The translations under genes were made by a program, and so were the position numbers. Below, piece by piece: positions 18,659 to 27,260 of a DNA stretch of 64,000 nt. The stretch spans positions 40,028-104,027 of the forward strand of contig CAKZLU010000012.1 in NCBI GenBank assembly GCA_937127245.1, written 5' to 3'. Position 1 is the stretch's first letter; each line of letters begins with the position of its first letter. The notes under the pieces were generated by a model that saw only the letters and a list, made by a program, of their open reading frames with translations, was not told the origin of the DNA and ran no database searches. Source of the stretch: an uncultured Actinomycetes bacterium (GTDB taxonomy: Bacteria; Actinomycetota; Geothermincolia; Fen-727; JACVIW01).

Positions 18659-20382
18659 TTCCCCGTTATCTTGTCTCATTTGATACCGACACGCTTCCCT
18701 CAATTGAATGCGACGTTCTCGTTGTGGGTAGCGGCGTTGCAGGGCTTTCAGCCGCCCTCAATTTAAGCCGCAATTTCGATGTCGTGGTAGCCACAAAATC
18801 CGAACTGCAGGCGTCCACCACGAGTTTCGCTCAAGGCGGAATCGCCGCGGTCATTGACGAGCACGATTCCATCGAGTCTCATTTCGAGGACACCCTGCGG
18901 GCAGGTGCTGGTCTGTCCGATCCCGAGGCTACCGCGGTTCTGGTAAAAGAGGGTCCAGAGAGGGTGATGGAACTCCTTTATGATTACGGCGCTGAGTTCG
19001 ACATGGACGGGGACAGGCTCGAACTCGCTTTGGAAGGGGGGCATTCACACCCGCGCGTTGTTCATGCCCGTGGAGACGCTACTGGTTTTGAGGTGGAGAA
19101 CGCTCTCGGGAAGGCTTTGAAGAAGAGGGAGCGGGCAAGAGTCATAGAAGATTGTTTTGCAATCGATTTGCTGGTGCATGATGGAATATGCAGGGGCGTG
19201 CTTGCCGTCCATACGGAAAGGAAAACCATGATGGTGATATGGGCGGAAGCAGTGATACTTGCCACCGGTGGGATGGGGCGGGTTTACCTTGTTACCACAA
19301 ATCCAGACATATGCACGGGTGACGGTCTGGCAATGGCTTTCAGAGCGGGGGCAAGGGTTAGTGATGTTGAGTTCGTGCAGTTTCATCCCACAGCCCTGCA
19401 CATTCCTGAAGAACCCAAGTTCCTCATTAGCGAGGCTTTGAGAGGTGCCGGAGCGTTTCTGGTTGATCTTGAAGACAACAGAATCATGGAAGGCGTCCAC
19501 CCGAGGGGGGAACTTGCCCCGAGGGACATAATCGTCGCTCGTATGGTTGAGGTCATGAGGGAACAACATTCCAACCACCTCTACCTTGATGCGCGTCACC
19601 TCGATCCGGAAATGCTTAAGAAATCCTTCCCGCATATTTATGAACACTGCCTTTCGGCAGGGATAGACATCACCACTCAAAAGATCCCGGTTTCGCCCGC
19701 CGCTCACTATATGAGCGGCGGCGTTGTCACTGATTTATGGGGTAAAACCGACATTGAGAATCTGTACGCCTGCGGTGAAGTGGCCTGTACGGGAGTGCAT
19801 GGAGCCAACAGGCTCGCGTCCAATAGCTTGCTTGAAGGGCTCGTTTTCGCAAGAAGGATCTCCCTTCATATAGAGGGTTTGGAAAAGGCAAGACTCAAAG
19901 GTAAGCCTGTTAGGATGTCGTATGCGAGCAAGGCTACCGGTCCGAGGATTCGCGAAGACCTAATGACAGGAGCTTTCAGGGAGGTAATGCGGGATTCCGT
20001 TGGATTGCTGAGGTGGGAAAAGGGATTGAGCGAAGCTCTTGATTTCATGAGAAAAAACAGTGATGTTTTGAAAGTTGAATATCTCGACCGAATGGGGATG
20101 GAACTTAAGAACATGTACACAGTCGGTTATTTGATAGCCAGCGCGGCGAACTTGAGGAAAGAGACCAGGGGTTGCCACAGGAGAAGGGATTTCCCTGAGA
20201 CTGATGACTGGAGCTGGCACTGTCACATAGACATGTTTCTCAAAGATGGGGATGTATCTTTTGAGAAGAGACCGCAGAAGGGTGGCTCGGAAGAGGCTCG
20301 CAGATCTATGGAAGATGTCTTGCGGGAGGAAATGGTTGATAAGATTCATGGATATTCAAACGAAAGCGGAAGGAATAATTAG
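18655..20382 (+). CDS. nadB: L-aspartate oxidase
   Basis: NadB oxidises aspartate to iminoaspartate, the substrate of NadA, in the fumarate-reductase flavoprotein family. The 575-residue protein has the FAD motif VLVVGSGVAGLSAAL, SFAQGGIAAVI, VQFHPTALH and GANRLASNSLLEGLVFARR, and a C-terminal helical domain with the conserved ETRGCHRRRDFPE segment. In anaerobes the electron acceptor would be fumarate rather than oxygen. It overlaps nadA by four bases and nadC by 35. Confidence 0.96.
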   Translation: MIPRYLVSFDTDTLPSIECDVLVVGSGVAGLSAALNLSRNFDVVVATKSELQASTTSFAQGGIAAVIDEHDSIESHFEDTLRAGAGLSDPEATAVLVKEGPERVMELLYDYGAEFDMDGDRLELALEGGHSHPRVVHARGDATGFEVENALGKALKKRERARVIEDCFAIDLLVHDGICRGVLAVHTERKTMMVIWAEAVILATGGMGRVYLVTTNPDICTGDGLAMAFRAGARVSDVEFVQFHPTALHIPEEPKFLISEALRGAGAFLVDLEDNRIMEGVHPRGELAPRDIIVARMVEVMREQHSNHLYLDARHLDPEMLKKSFPHIYEHCLSAGIDITTQKIPVSPAAHYMSGGVVTDLWGKTDIENLYACGEVACTGVHGANRLASNSLLEGLVFARRISLHIEGLEKARLKGKPVRMSYASKATGPRIREDLMTGAFREVMRDSVGLLRWEKGLSEALDFMRKNSDVLKVEYLDRMGMELKNMYTVGYLIASAANLRKETRGCHRRRDFPETDDWSWHCHIDMFLKDGDVSFEKRPQKGGSEEARRSMEDVLREEMVDKIHGYSNESGRNN

Positions 20383-21190
20383 GCTTGCTCTAACCGAGGA
20401 TCTGGGTGCGCTCGGTGACGTAACTACCGAGGCGCTCGTGGATGAGGATGCCAGAGGCAGCGCTCGGATAATAGCGAAATCAGGTCTTATCGTTTGCGGT
20501 CAATCTGTTGCTGCCAAGGTCTTTGAGCTTGCGCAGCCCGGTTCGCAATATACCCCTATGGTTGAGGATGGCAAGGAGGTTTCTTCAGGTCAGACGATAG
20601 GGCAAGTCTCAGGTTCGCTCCGTTCGATACTAAAAGGAGAAAGGACCGCTCTAAATTTCCTCTGTCATATGTGCGGGATTGCGACTCTAACGAGGAGACT
20701 CGTGGAAAAGGCCTCATCTTCCGAGATTCAAATCATGGATACGAGGAAAACACACCCCGGAATCAGGGACCTCGAGAAATACGCGGTTATGGTTGGTGGA
20801 GGAAAGAATCACCGCCGTGGCCTTTATGACGGCGTAATAATAAAGGATAACCACATCGCCGCTGCCGGCGGCATAAGAGAAGCGGTAACGTTTGTGCGCA
20901 ACGCGGTGGGCGAGCGGTTTCCGATAGAGGTTGAAACGGGGACTCTTGAGGATGTGCGTCAAGCTCTCGATTCGAAAGCTGACATCATAATGCTCGACAA
21001 CATGAACCCGGAAACCATAAGGAAAGCCGTTGAGATCATCGGTGGGCGGGCGAAAATCGAGGTTTCCGGCGGCGTGAGGCCTGATAATCTTGCGGATTTC
21101 TTGATACCAGGCGTTGACGCAATCTCCATAGGTTTTATTACGATGTCTGCTCCCGCCGCCGATATCTCCCTCGAACTGGATAAGTTCTGA
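20348..21190 (+). CDS. nadC: Nicotinate-nucleotide pyrophosphorylase (carboxylating)
   Basis: NadC turns quinolinate and PRPP into nicotinate mononucleotide. Family features are RLALTEDLGALGDVTTEAL at the N-terminus, ERTALNFLCHMCGIAT, MDTRKTHPGIRDLEKYAV, GGGKNHRRGLYDGVIIKDNH and EVSGGVRPDNL. The frame is open to 20246, but homologues start near ATG 20348, which lies within the end of nadB. That completes nadA-nadB-nadC on one transcript. Confidence 0.95.
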   Translation: MDIQTKAEGIIRLALTEDLGALGDVTTEALVDEDARGSARIIAKSGLIVCGQSVAAKVFELAQPGSQYTPMVEDGKEVSSGQTIGQVSGSLRSILKGERTALNFLCHMCGIATLTRRLVEKASSSEIQIMDTRKTHPGIRDLEKYAVMVGGGKNHRRGLYDGVIIKDNHIAAAGGIREAVTFVRNAVGERFPIEVETGTLEDVRQALDSKADIIMLDNMNPETIRKAVEIIGGRAKIEVSGGVRPDNLADFLIPGVDAISIGFITMSAPAADISLELDKF

Positions 21191-21280
21191 TCTTTTCGTC
21201 AAAAAGAGATTCGAAAAACAAGAAAATATGTGGAAATCTGAAAACATTAGTCTTGCGATCACTGGCAGAGTCAAGGCGTC

Positions 21281-21330
21281 GTGAGCGTTTCGCGACTGTT
21301 AAGGCCTCGGTATCTTAACTGTGAGCGTTT
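21281..21330. repeat. Paired 10-bp direct repeat upstream of coaX
   Basis: GTGAGCGTTT occurs at 21281-21290 and again at 21321-21330, exactly 40 bases apart, just before the candidate coaX promoter. Two copies at a near-helical interval could bind a regulator; chance is not excluded. Confidence 0.35.
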
Positions 21331-21341
21331 GCCTGGCGAGA

Positions 21342-21371
21342 TTGAAGCCGCGATACCGCAAATGTTATAAA
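21342..21371 (+). promoter_or_regulatory. Candidate promoter of coaX
   Basis: TTGAAG (21342-21347) and TATAAA (21366-21371) are separated by 18 bases, with a TGT just before the -10 (extended -10). It lies in the 250-base gap after nadC and would give a leader of about 60 bases before the coaX start. Confidence 0.45.
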
Positions 21372-21440
21372 ATCTTCGCCAGACTCCTTCGAGCGGTATA
21401 AGCGTGATTTAGTACGGGTCCAAAAATCATGGAGGCAAAA

Positions 21441-22214
21441 ATGCTTCTCGGGATTGATGTAGGAAACACACAAACAGTGGTGGGCGCGTTTGAGGGTGAA
21501 AAACTCCTTAGCCATTGGCGTCTTTCCACACGCCGTGACAGGACAGCCGATGAGATTGCTCTATCAATAGCGGGATTCTTGAATCTGTCAGGTCTGAATA
21601 TCAAGGACGTTTCTGGGATGGCTGTCTCGTCGGTCGTGCCGGAGATGACATCGGCCATCGTGCATATGGCAAGGGACATACTGAAAGTCGAACCTCTTGT
21701 GGTGGACAGCAACACTAATACCGGGCTACGCATTCTGTATGAAGACCCGGCGCAGGTGGGTGCCGATAGGCTCGTGAACGCAGTCGCCGCGATTGAGAGG
21801 TACGGCACTCCCTGCATCGTCGTTGATTTTGGAACAGCGACGACGCTTGACGCCATAAACAGAGAAGGCGATTATGTGGGCGGCGCGATTATGCCGGGCA
21901 TAGAGATATCCGCGGACGCCCTGTTCCGCCATGCCGCTCGTTTGTCGCGAGTTGAGCTCATCGCGCCCTCGAGTCCCATAGGCAGGAACACCATTGAATC
22001 GATTCAGGCTGGAATAGTTTACGGCACGGCTGGTCAGGTTGACAGGCTCGTCGAGCTTTTCAAGGCTGAACTCGGCGAGGATGCGGCAGTGGTGGGAACT
22101 GGTGGGCTTTCGGAAATAGTTGAGGGAAAGTGCAGGACCATAAATGAATGGGACCCTCTTTTAACCCTCGAGGGTCTCAAGATAATATATAAGAGAAATA
22201 AGGGTGGGAACTAA
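21441..22214 (+). CDS. coaX: Type III pantothenate kinase
   Basis: CoaX phosphorylates pantothenate, the first step from pantothenate to CoA. The 257-residue protein is of the ASKHA fold with LLGIDVGNTQTVVGAF, VGADRLVNAVAAIERYG, VVDFGTATTLDAI and GGAIMPGIEISADAL. ATG 21441 has GGAGG five bases upstream (21431-21435); an in-frame ATG at 21429 overlaps that ribosome site and is unlikely. Its place after the nad genes matches the actinobacterial order. Confidence 0.95.
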   Translation: MLLGIDVGNTQTVVGAFEGEKLLSHWRLSTRRDRTADEIALSIAGFLNLSGLNIKDVSGMAVSSVVPEMTSAIVHMARDILKVEPLVVDSNTNTGLRILYEDPAQVGADRLVNAVAAIERYGTPCIVVDFGTATTLDAINREGDYVGGAIMPGIEISADALFRHAARLSRVELIAPSSPIGRNTIESIQAGIVYGTAGQVDRLVELFKAELGEDAAVVGTGGLSEIVEGKCRTINEWDPLLTLEGLKIIYKRNKGGN

Positions 22215-22394
22215 CAAGGTCTGGAGCACGCTTGGGCTCATAAAAATATAAATCTGTCGCGATTTATGGGGCCCAGTGTTTAAGGTTTTGGAGGAAAAAA
22301 GAAGACCGAGCGGATAAGTTTATACAGGGGATTTTCAACTTGTAATTACCACTATCCAGAACGGGCTGGCATATGTTTTCGTTTGACGGTTTTG

Positions 22395-22403
22395 TGATAT
22401 ACT
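22395..22403 (+). promoter_or_regulatory. Candidate extended -10 promoter of the ATPase operon
   Basis: TGATATACT supplies TGn plus TATACT. No good -35 at 16-18 bases is visible (TTGACG at 22383-22388 is too close). The transcript would start near 22410 and include the hairpin that follows. Confidence 0.35.
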
Positions 22404-22431
22404 TTCTTGCGAATGCTTAATGTCGGACGCG

Positions 22432-22454
22432 GTGCCATCTCGATGGCACTTTTT
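22432..22454 (+). promoter_or_regulatory. Terminator-like leader hairpin before the ATPase operon
   Basis: GTGCCAT (22432-22438) pairs perfectly with ATGGCAC (22443-22449) around CTCG, followed by TTTTTATT. It is a textbook intrinsic terminator in form. It sits about 220 bases after coaX but only some 20 bases into the transcript predicted for the ATPase operon, so it is either the coaX terminator or an attenuator. Confidence 0.6.
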
Positions 22455-22501
22455 ATTGTGTCGTGGTTTTGAAACGATAAAGCACGATACGAGGAGAATA
22501 T

Positions 22502-22864
22502 ATGGGACAGTCAAAGAAAGAAGACGAGATAAGAGCCGAATTCACTCCTTCTGCGGAAGATATTCTCGACATGATAGTCCGTAAGGAGGAAGAGATAAAA
22601 AACCGCATCCGCCGCGCCAAGAGCGAAGCGGAGCGGATGGTGGAAGAAGCAAAACTCGAGTCCGCGTCAATGAAACGCGAGGCCCAGGATGCCGAGATCG
22701 GTGAGGATCTGAGAAAGAAGCGGATTGAGGAAGCACGGAAAGAGGCGGAAAAAGCCGCTCAGGAGATTGTTTCTCAGGCGGACGCGATAAAAGCGATCGG
22801 AGAGAGCAAGCTTGAAGAAGCGGTGAAACTTCTTATAAGAAACGTGCTTCCTGTCCAGAAGTGA
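22502..22864 (+). CDS. A/V-type ATPase peripheral-stalk subunit H (G-like)
   Basis: A 120-residue, very charged protein whose middle (about 25-105) is one long predicted coiled coil of Glu, Arg, Lys and Ala. Small coiled-coil proteins at the head of A-type ATPase operons are the AhaH/G peripheral-stalk subunit, which pairs with subunit E and ties the head to subunit I. Assignment rests on position and coiled-coil character, since the sequence itself is low in distinctive motifs. The ATG has GAGGAGA upstream. Confidence 0.8.
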   Translation: MGQSKKEDEIRAEFTPSAEDILDMIVRKEEEIKNRIRRAKSEAERMVEEAKLESASMKREAQDAEIGEDLRKKRIEEARKEAEKAAQEIVSQADAIKAIGESKLEEAVKLLIRNVLPVQK

Positions 22865-22901
22865 GTTTTATAAAGGTTTTCCTAAGGGGGAAGCATTTCA
22901 A

Positions 22902-24890
22902 ATGATCCAGAGAATGGCGAAAGTAGAAATCCTTGGACTTAAGGATGTAGCCCTTGAGGCTATTGATGCGATCCATGAACTTGGCACACTTCACATCGAA
23001 GACCTCTCGGAAAAAATCCCGAAGATGGGCGGCAAGCGGATCAGCAGGATGGAGATCGATCCAAAGTATGCTGACCAGGTGGCGACGTTAAACACGCTCC
23101 GTTCTAAAGTGGGGGATATGATCAGGGACCTTCAGCTCGCTGTTCAGGAAATCCCCAAGGCCGAGGTGCAGAAAGAATACGATGCGATTTGGAGTGAAGA
23201 CGTTGACGTAATGATTGGCCGGATCAAGAAGATTATTGATGAGGTCGAGCAGGAGGTCAAAGACCCTCTCGATAGAAAAGCTGACCTCATGATGGAACTT
23301 TCCAGGCTTGAGACTTACGCCCCCATAATGCAGAAGATTCAGCCTCTCGCCGAGCGCGTCTCCAAAATTGAGGACATGGCTTCCATCGCGCTCGTGATCG
23401 AGCGGAAATTCAAGGCTATCCTGAACTACCTCAATGACGAGATAAGCAAGATAACGGAAGGTGAATGCGAGATAATCTCCGCTGATGTGGACGAAGAGTC
23501 AACCGCCGCACTCATCGTTTTCAACAGGCGATTCTTGAAGCAGGTCCATGATTTTCTCGCCGTTCAGGATGTCAATCAGGTACGACTCCCGAGTGACCTC
23601 GCAAAAAAACCCCTTGAGGAAGCTCTCACCGAGATAAGGGCAAGGATCAAACAGATACCCGAAGAGCTCGAGAAAATCGAGGAACACTTAAGCGAGGCCA
23701 CAAAGAAATACGCGATAAAGCTGATAGCCGCGCGCAACGCTATCCATGACAGGATTGAGGCAATAGAAGCCGTTCCAAAGTTTGCGCAAACGGACCAGGT
23801 ATTCATAATCAGCGGTTGGCTTCCCGAGGAATGCTTTGAAGAGCTCGAGAAAGTAATGCTCGAGAAGTTCGGGAACAAAGTGGTGGTGACCGTCACCGAT
23901 ATCCGGGAGGAAGAGGAGCTCGAGGAAACCCCGGTCGCCTTGAAGAATAGACCATTTGTGCGCTACTTCGAAATAATTTACTTACTCAGTAAATACCCGA
24001 AGTACGGAACGGTTGACCCAACTGTGGTTTTCGCCATATTCTTCCCCATTTTCTTCGGGATAATGGTTGGCGATATCGGGTACGGAATAATTATCACAGC
24101 ACTCGGGTATTTCGTTTTCAAAAAGTTTCGCAACAAGCCGCTTTTGAGCATGGGCGGATACGTGCTAACCGTCAGCGGAGCATGGACAATTTTCTTCGGC
24201 ATACTGTATTTCGAGGTGTTCGGAGACCTTCTCGAAAAGGCGCTCCACCACTGGGGGGTTCATCTTCCTCTGCTTGGGTCTGAGCATTCATTCATTTCTT
24301 TCCCCATAAACAGGCTTGAGGCTTTCACCCTTATGATGCTTGTAAGCTGTGCCCTCGGCTTCATTCACATCGGTGTTGGGTTGGTCATTGGCATGATTAA
24401 CGGATACCGCGAGGGCAACAAGAAGCACATCCTGGAAAAAGCTGGTGGTCTCACTTTTCTTATCGGGCTCTTGGTAGCCGGTTTGGGTCTTGCGAAGTAC
24501 ATACCGAAGTTCTTTGGACCAATTGGAATAGTTTTCGCTTTGGTTGGTGTTGTCATGGCGACGGCCGGCGCAGGGATGGGAGGGCTGATAGAGACCATTG
24601 TCAGCGCGGGCAACGTTCTTTCGTACGCGCGTCTCATTGCTGTGGGCTTAGCTTCGGTCATCCTCGCTCAGGTTACCAATGATCTGACGCGTCAGTTGTG
24701 GCACGGTGTTTTCGGTGTTATCGTTGGTATAGTTGTTGCGATTCTTCTCCATACTCTTGCGGTAGTGATTGCCATGTTCAGCCCGTCAATTCACGCGCTT
24801 CGTCTAAATCTCGTTGAGAGTTTCAATAAGTTCTTCGAACCGGCAAAATTCCGTTATGAGCCGTTCAGAAAAACTGGAGGTGAAGAGTAG
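22902..24890 (+). CDS. A/V-type ATPase subunit I (membrane stator, a-subunit)
   Basis: A 662-residue protein with a soluble N-terminal half (about 1-340, coiled-coil rich, starting IQRMAKVEILGLKDVALEAI) and a C-terminal half with about seven or eight membrane helices. Subunit I forms the ion half-channels beside the c-ring and ties the peripheral stalks to the membrane. Conserved membrane segments include FAIFFPIFFGIMVGDIGYG and NVLSYARLIAVGLASVILA, the latter holding the essential arginine region. The stop codon TAG overlaps the GTG start of subunit K by one base. Confidence 0.96.
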   Translation: MIQRMAKVEILGLKDVALEAIDAIHELGTLHIEDLSEKIPKMGGKRISRMEIDPKYADQVATLNTLRSKVGDMIRDLQLAVQEIPKAEVQKEYDAIWSEDVDVMIGRIKKIIDEVEQEVKDPLDRKADLMMELSRLETYAPIMQKIQPLAERVSKIEDMASIALVIERKFKAILNYLNDEISKITEGECEIISADVDEESTAALIVFNRRFLKQVHDFLAVQDVNQVRLPSDLAKKPLEEALTEIRARIKQIPEELEKIEEHLSEATKKYAIKLIAARNAIHDRIEAIEAVPKFAQTDQVFIISGWLPEECFEELEKVMLEKFGNKVVVTVTDIREEEELEETPVALKNRPFVRYFEIIYLLSKYPKYGTVDPTVVFAIFFPIFFGIMVGDIGYGIIITALGYFVFKKFRNKPLLSMGGYVLTVSGAWTIFFGILYFEVFGDLLEKALHHWGVHLPLLGSEHSFISFPINRLEAFTLMMLVSCALGFIHIGVGLVIGMINGYREGNKKHILEKAGGLTFLIGLLVAGLGLAKYIPKFFGPIGIVFALVGVVMATAGAGMGGLIETIVSAGNVLSYARLIAVGLASVILAQVTNDLTRQLWHGVFGVIVGIVVAILLHTLAVVIAMFSPSIHALRLNLVESFNKFFEPAKFRYEPFRKTGGEE

Positions 24891-25117
24891 TGCAGGAAGC
24901 AATAAAGATTGGCCTTATAGCTCTTAGCGCTGCGCTGGCGATTGGCGTGTCTGCGATTGCCACGGCAATGTCGCAATCTCGGATCGGGGCTGCGATGGCA
25001 GGTGCGGTTGCTGAGAGACCCGAGCTTCTCGGTGGCGCGATTATTCTCGTGGCTATTCCCGAGACCATGGTCATCCTTGGGCTTGTTATCGCGTTCATGA
25101 TCACGGGTCTTAAGTAA
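24890..25117 (+). CDS. A/V-type ATPase subunit K (c-ring proteolipid)
   Basis: A 75-residue, two-helix proteolipid. Helix 1 carries SQSRIG with a glutamine, and helix 2 the ion-binding glutamate in AIPETMVILG. Length is the F-type-like 8 kDa form, not the duplicated 16 kDa eukaryotic form. Gln plus Glu-Thr is compatible with sodium binding, but the proton-using Thermus enzyme has, as I recall it, the same residues, so ion choice is open. It starts with GTG at 24890, with GGAGGTGA six bases upstream. Confidence 0.95.
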   Translation: MQEAIKIGLIALSAALAIGVSAIATAMSQSRIGAAMAGAVAERPELLGGAIILVAIPETMVILGLVIAFMITGLK

Positions 25118-25145
25118 GGTTTTGAGAAAAGGGAAGTGAAGCGGC

Positions 25146-25730
25146 TTGGCTTTAGAAGATATTCTGAGGGCTTTGGAAGACAAAGCCCAAACCGCAATCG
25201 AAACCATTAAAAGCGAGGCCGAGGAAGAAGTAAAAAGAATCATGGCGGAGGCCGAAAACGAGGCTTCAAGGACGAGGAGACAGCGTCTTAAGAAAATAGA
25301 GGACGCGCTCAGAAGTGAAGCCACGGCGATGATTTATTCGGCGACCTTAAAAGCAAAAAAAGAGGTCAACCAGGCTCGTGAAGAAGCAGTGGAAAATGTT
25401 TTCAAAGCTGCGCAGGAACGAATCTCTGAGCTAAGCAAAGACGAGTCGTATTCTGACATTTTCAAAGCTTTGCTTGATGAATGCATCGAGCTGATTGACG
25501 GCGAGATTGTTTTTCAGGTAAGGCCTGAGGACCGCCCTCTTTTGGAAAGGTTTTTGTCTGGGAAAAATATCCAGTACAGGATATCGGATGTTCCCCTTGC
25601 CTCTTGCGGCGGACTTAACGCCATGTCGTCTGACGGGAGCATAACCGTTTACAACACTTTCGAAAAACGCCTCGAACGGGCTAAAAGACGCCTCCGCCTC
25701 GAAATTTCGAACATATTGTTCTCGGAATGA
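25146..25730 (+). CDS. A/V-type ATPase subunit E (peripheral stalk)
   Basis: A 194-residue protein with a long N-terminal helix rich in Glu, Ala, Lys and Arg (about 10-100), followed by a compact C-terminal domain. That is the architecture of subunit E, which forms the peripheral stalk with subunit H/G and caps subunit B. SCGGLNAMSSDGSI near the end corresponds to the conserved G-G-x-x-x-x-S/D-G region of the family. The start is TTG at 25146, preceded by GGGAAGTGAAG. Confidence 0.9.
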   Translation: MALEDILRALEDKAQTAIETIKSEAEEEVKRIMAEAENEASRTRRQRLKKIEDALRSEATAMIYSATLKAKKEVNQAREEAVENVFKAAQERISELSKDESYSDIFKALLDECIELIDGEIVFQVRPEDRPLLERFLSGKNIQYRISDVPLASCGGLNAMSSDGSITVYNTFEKRLERAKRRLRLEISNILFSE

Positions 25731-25759
25731 CCGAGAACAAATGTTAGGGGTAAGGAATA

Positions 25760-26848
25760 ATGGCCAAAGTTGACCTTTCTGACTATGGGTATGTTAACGC
25801 GCGGGTCAGGGGAATGAGGGCTCATCTTTTGACGAAAGAGTTCTTCATGCGTCTCGTCGAGGCGGAGAACTTTGAGGCTCTCCATAACCTCTTTGATCAG
25901 ACCGTTTACAGGCGGGAGATAAACGAAGCAGTTCTCATGAATCCTGAAAGACCTGATTACGATCAGGCTTTGAGCTTAAATCTTTTCAGTTGTTTTAAGA
26001 AGATTCTCGATTCAACCGGAGGAGAGCCCCACAGGCTCGTCACGATTCTCTTATCGCGCTACGACATACAGAACATAAAAACGATAATGCGCGGAAAAAG
26101 AGGGGGCGCTGTTCCCAGCGAGATCGTAAGCATGCTCGTACCGCTGGGTTCCATCAGTATGGACATTCTTCAGGAGATGTCTGGTGCGCGAGAGCTCCGT
26201 GATGTTCTGGATATCCTTGCGGAGAACAGGATAAAGTACGCGCGCCCACTTCTTGAGAATTTTCCGGATTTTGTTCGCAGGGACCAGGACCTCGCAGTGC
26301 TCGAGCTTGCCCTTGATAAATTTTACCTTAAGGACGTAATAGACCAGCTGAAGAAAAAAGACAAGAATGTGGAAATGGTCAGGCAGATATTTGTGGGCGA
26401 AATAGACCTGCGGAACATATCGACTATTGTGAGAATTCGCGGTTTAAAACTCGAGGATTATGAGGTCATGAAGCTTTGCATACCCGGAGGCACCCTGAGC
26501 CAGGAGCAGTTTCTCGAGCTGGTAAGAATGGGGGATGTCGAGCAGATTGTTCTTGCTTATCCTGACCCGCAGTACAGAAGGGTGCTCGAAAGGGCTCTGG
26601 AGTTGTACCAATTGATCGATGTGGTGGCTTTCGACAGAGAACTTGAAAGGGAGCTCATAAGGATAGGCGTTGGCATGAGCAACGTGGATGTACTCGGAAT
26701 CGGTGTCATTATCGGGTATATGAGCGCGAAGCAGAATGAGATAATTAACTTGAGGATTCTATTGAGGGGGAAAATGATTGGCCAGACCCCCGAGGAAATT
26801 AAGGAAACACTGTTCTTCGTTGAAAGGCCGGCAGAGCGCGCTGCCTGA
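25760..26848 (+). CDS. A/V-type ATPase subunit C (d, rotor adaptor)
   Basis: A 362-residue, mostly helical protein at the place of ntpC. It starts DYGYVNARVRGMRAHLL, typical of this subunit, contains LSRYDIQNIKTIMRG in the middle and ends GVGVIIGYMSAKQNEI-like with helical character. Subunit C is the funnel-like adaptor that seats the central axle on the c-ring. ATG 25760 has AAGGAA close upstream. Confidence 0.93.
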   Translation: MAKVDLSDYGYVNARVRGMRAHLLTKEFFMRLVEAENFEALHNLFDQTVYRREINEAVLMNPERPDYDQALSLNLFSCFKKILDSTGGEPHRLVTILLSRYDIQNIKTIMRGKRGGAVPSEIVSMLVPLGSISMDILQEMSGARELRDVLDILAENRIKYARPLLENFPDFVRRDQDLAVLELALDKFYLKDVIDQLKKKDKNVEMVRQIFVGEIDLRNISTIVRIRGLKLEDYEVMKLCIPGGTLSQEQFLELVRMGDVEQIVLAYPDPQYRRVLERALELYQLIDVVAFDRELERELIRIGVGMSNVDVLGIGVIIGYMSAKQNEIINLRILLRGKMIGQTPEEIKETLFFVERPAERAA

Positions 26849-26877
26849 ACGGATAAACGGATTGGAATGAGATTGGC

Positions 26878-27210
26878 ATGTATAAAGTTGTGGTACTTAC
26901 TGACCCGGATACGGCGCTCGGGTTCCGTCTTGCCGGGGTTGATGTATATGTCGTTGAGGATAACGAGGAAGCGAAGCGCGAGATATCAAGGCTCATCGAG
27001 GATGACAGGACAGGTATCTTAGCGGTTAACGAATCCTTCCTATCATTGATCGATGATAGGATGAGAAACAAGATAGAGTCAATCTATAAACCGATTGTTG
27101 TTTCGCTTCCGGTCAGGGAAAAAATCGGAGCTGTCGGTGAGCGCAAAGCTTTCCTCGCGAGACTTGTTCACCGGGCAGTCGGCTTCGATGTCACGTTGAG
27201 GAGGGAATAA
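26878..27210 (+). CDS. A/V-type ATPase subunit F (central stalk)
   Basis: A 110-residue Rossmann-like protein with VVLTDPDTALGFRLAGVDVYVV at its start and the C-terminal part LPVREKIG typical of subunit F. It associates with subunit D in the rotating axle. It lies 29 bases after subunit C and 50 bases before subunit A. Confidence 0.92.
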   Translation: MYKVVVLTDPDTALGFRLAGVDVYVVEDNEEAKREISRLIEDDRTGILAVNESFLSLIDDRMRNKIESIYKPIVVSLPVREKIGAVGERKAFLARLVHRAVGFDVTLRRE

Positions 27211-27260
27211 CACAACATTAGCCCTTCAGCAAGATTTCGATAAGAGGGGTGTGAAAGCGC

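Noticed and set aside
22383..22388. TTGACG as the -35 box of the ATPase promoter
   Set aside because: It is only nine bases from the TATACT element, far too close for a sigma-70-type promoter.
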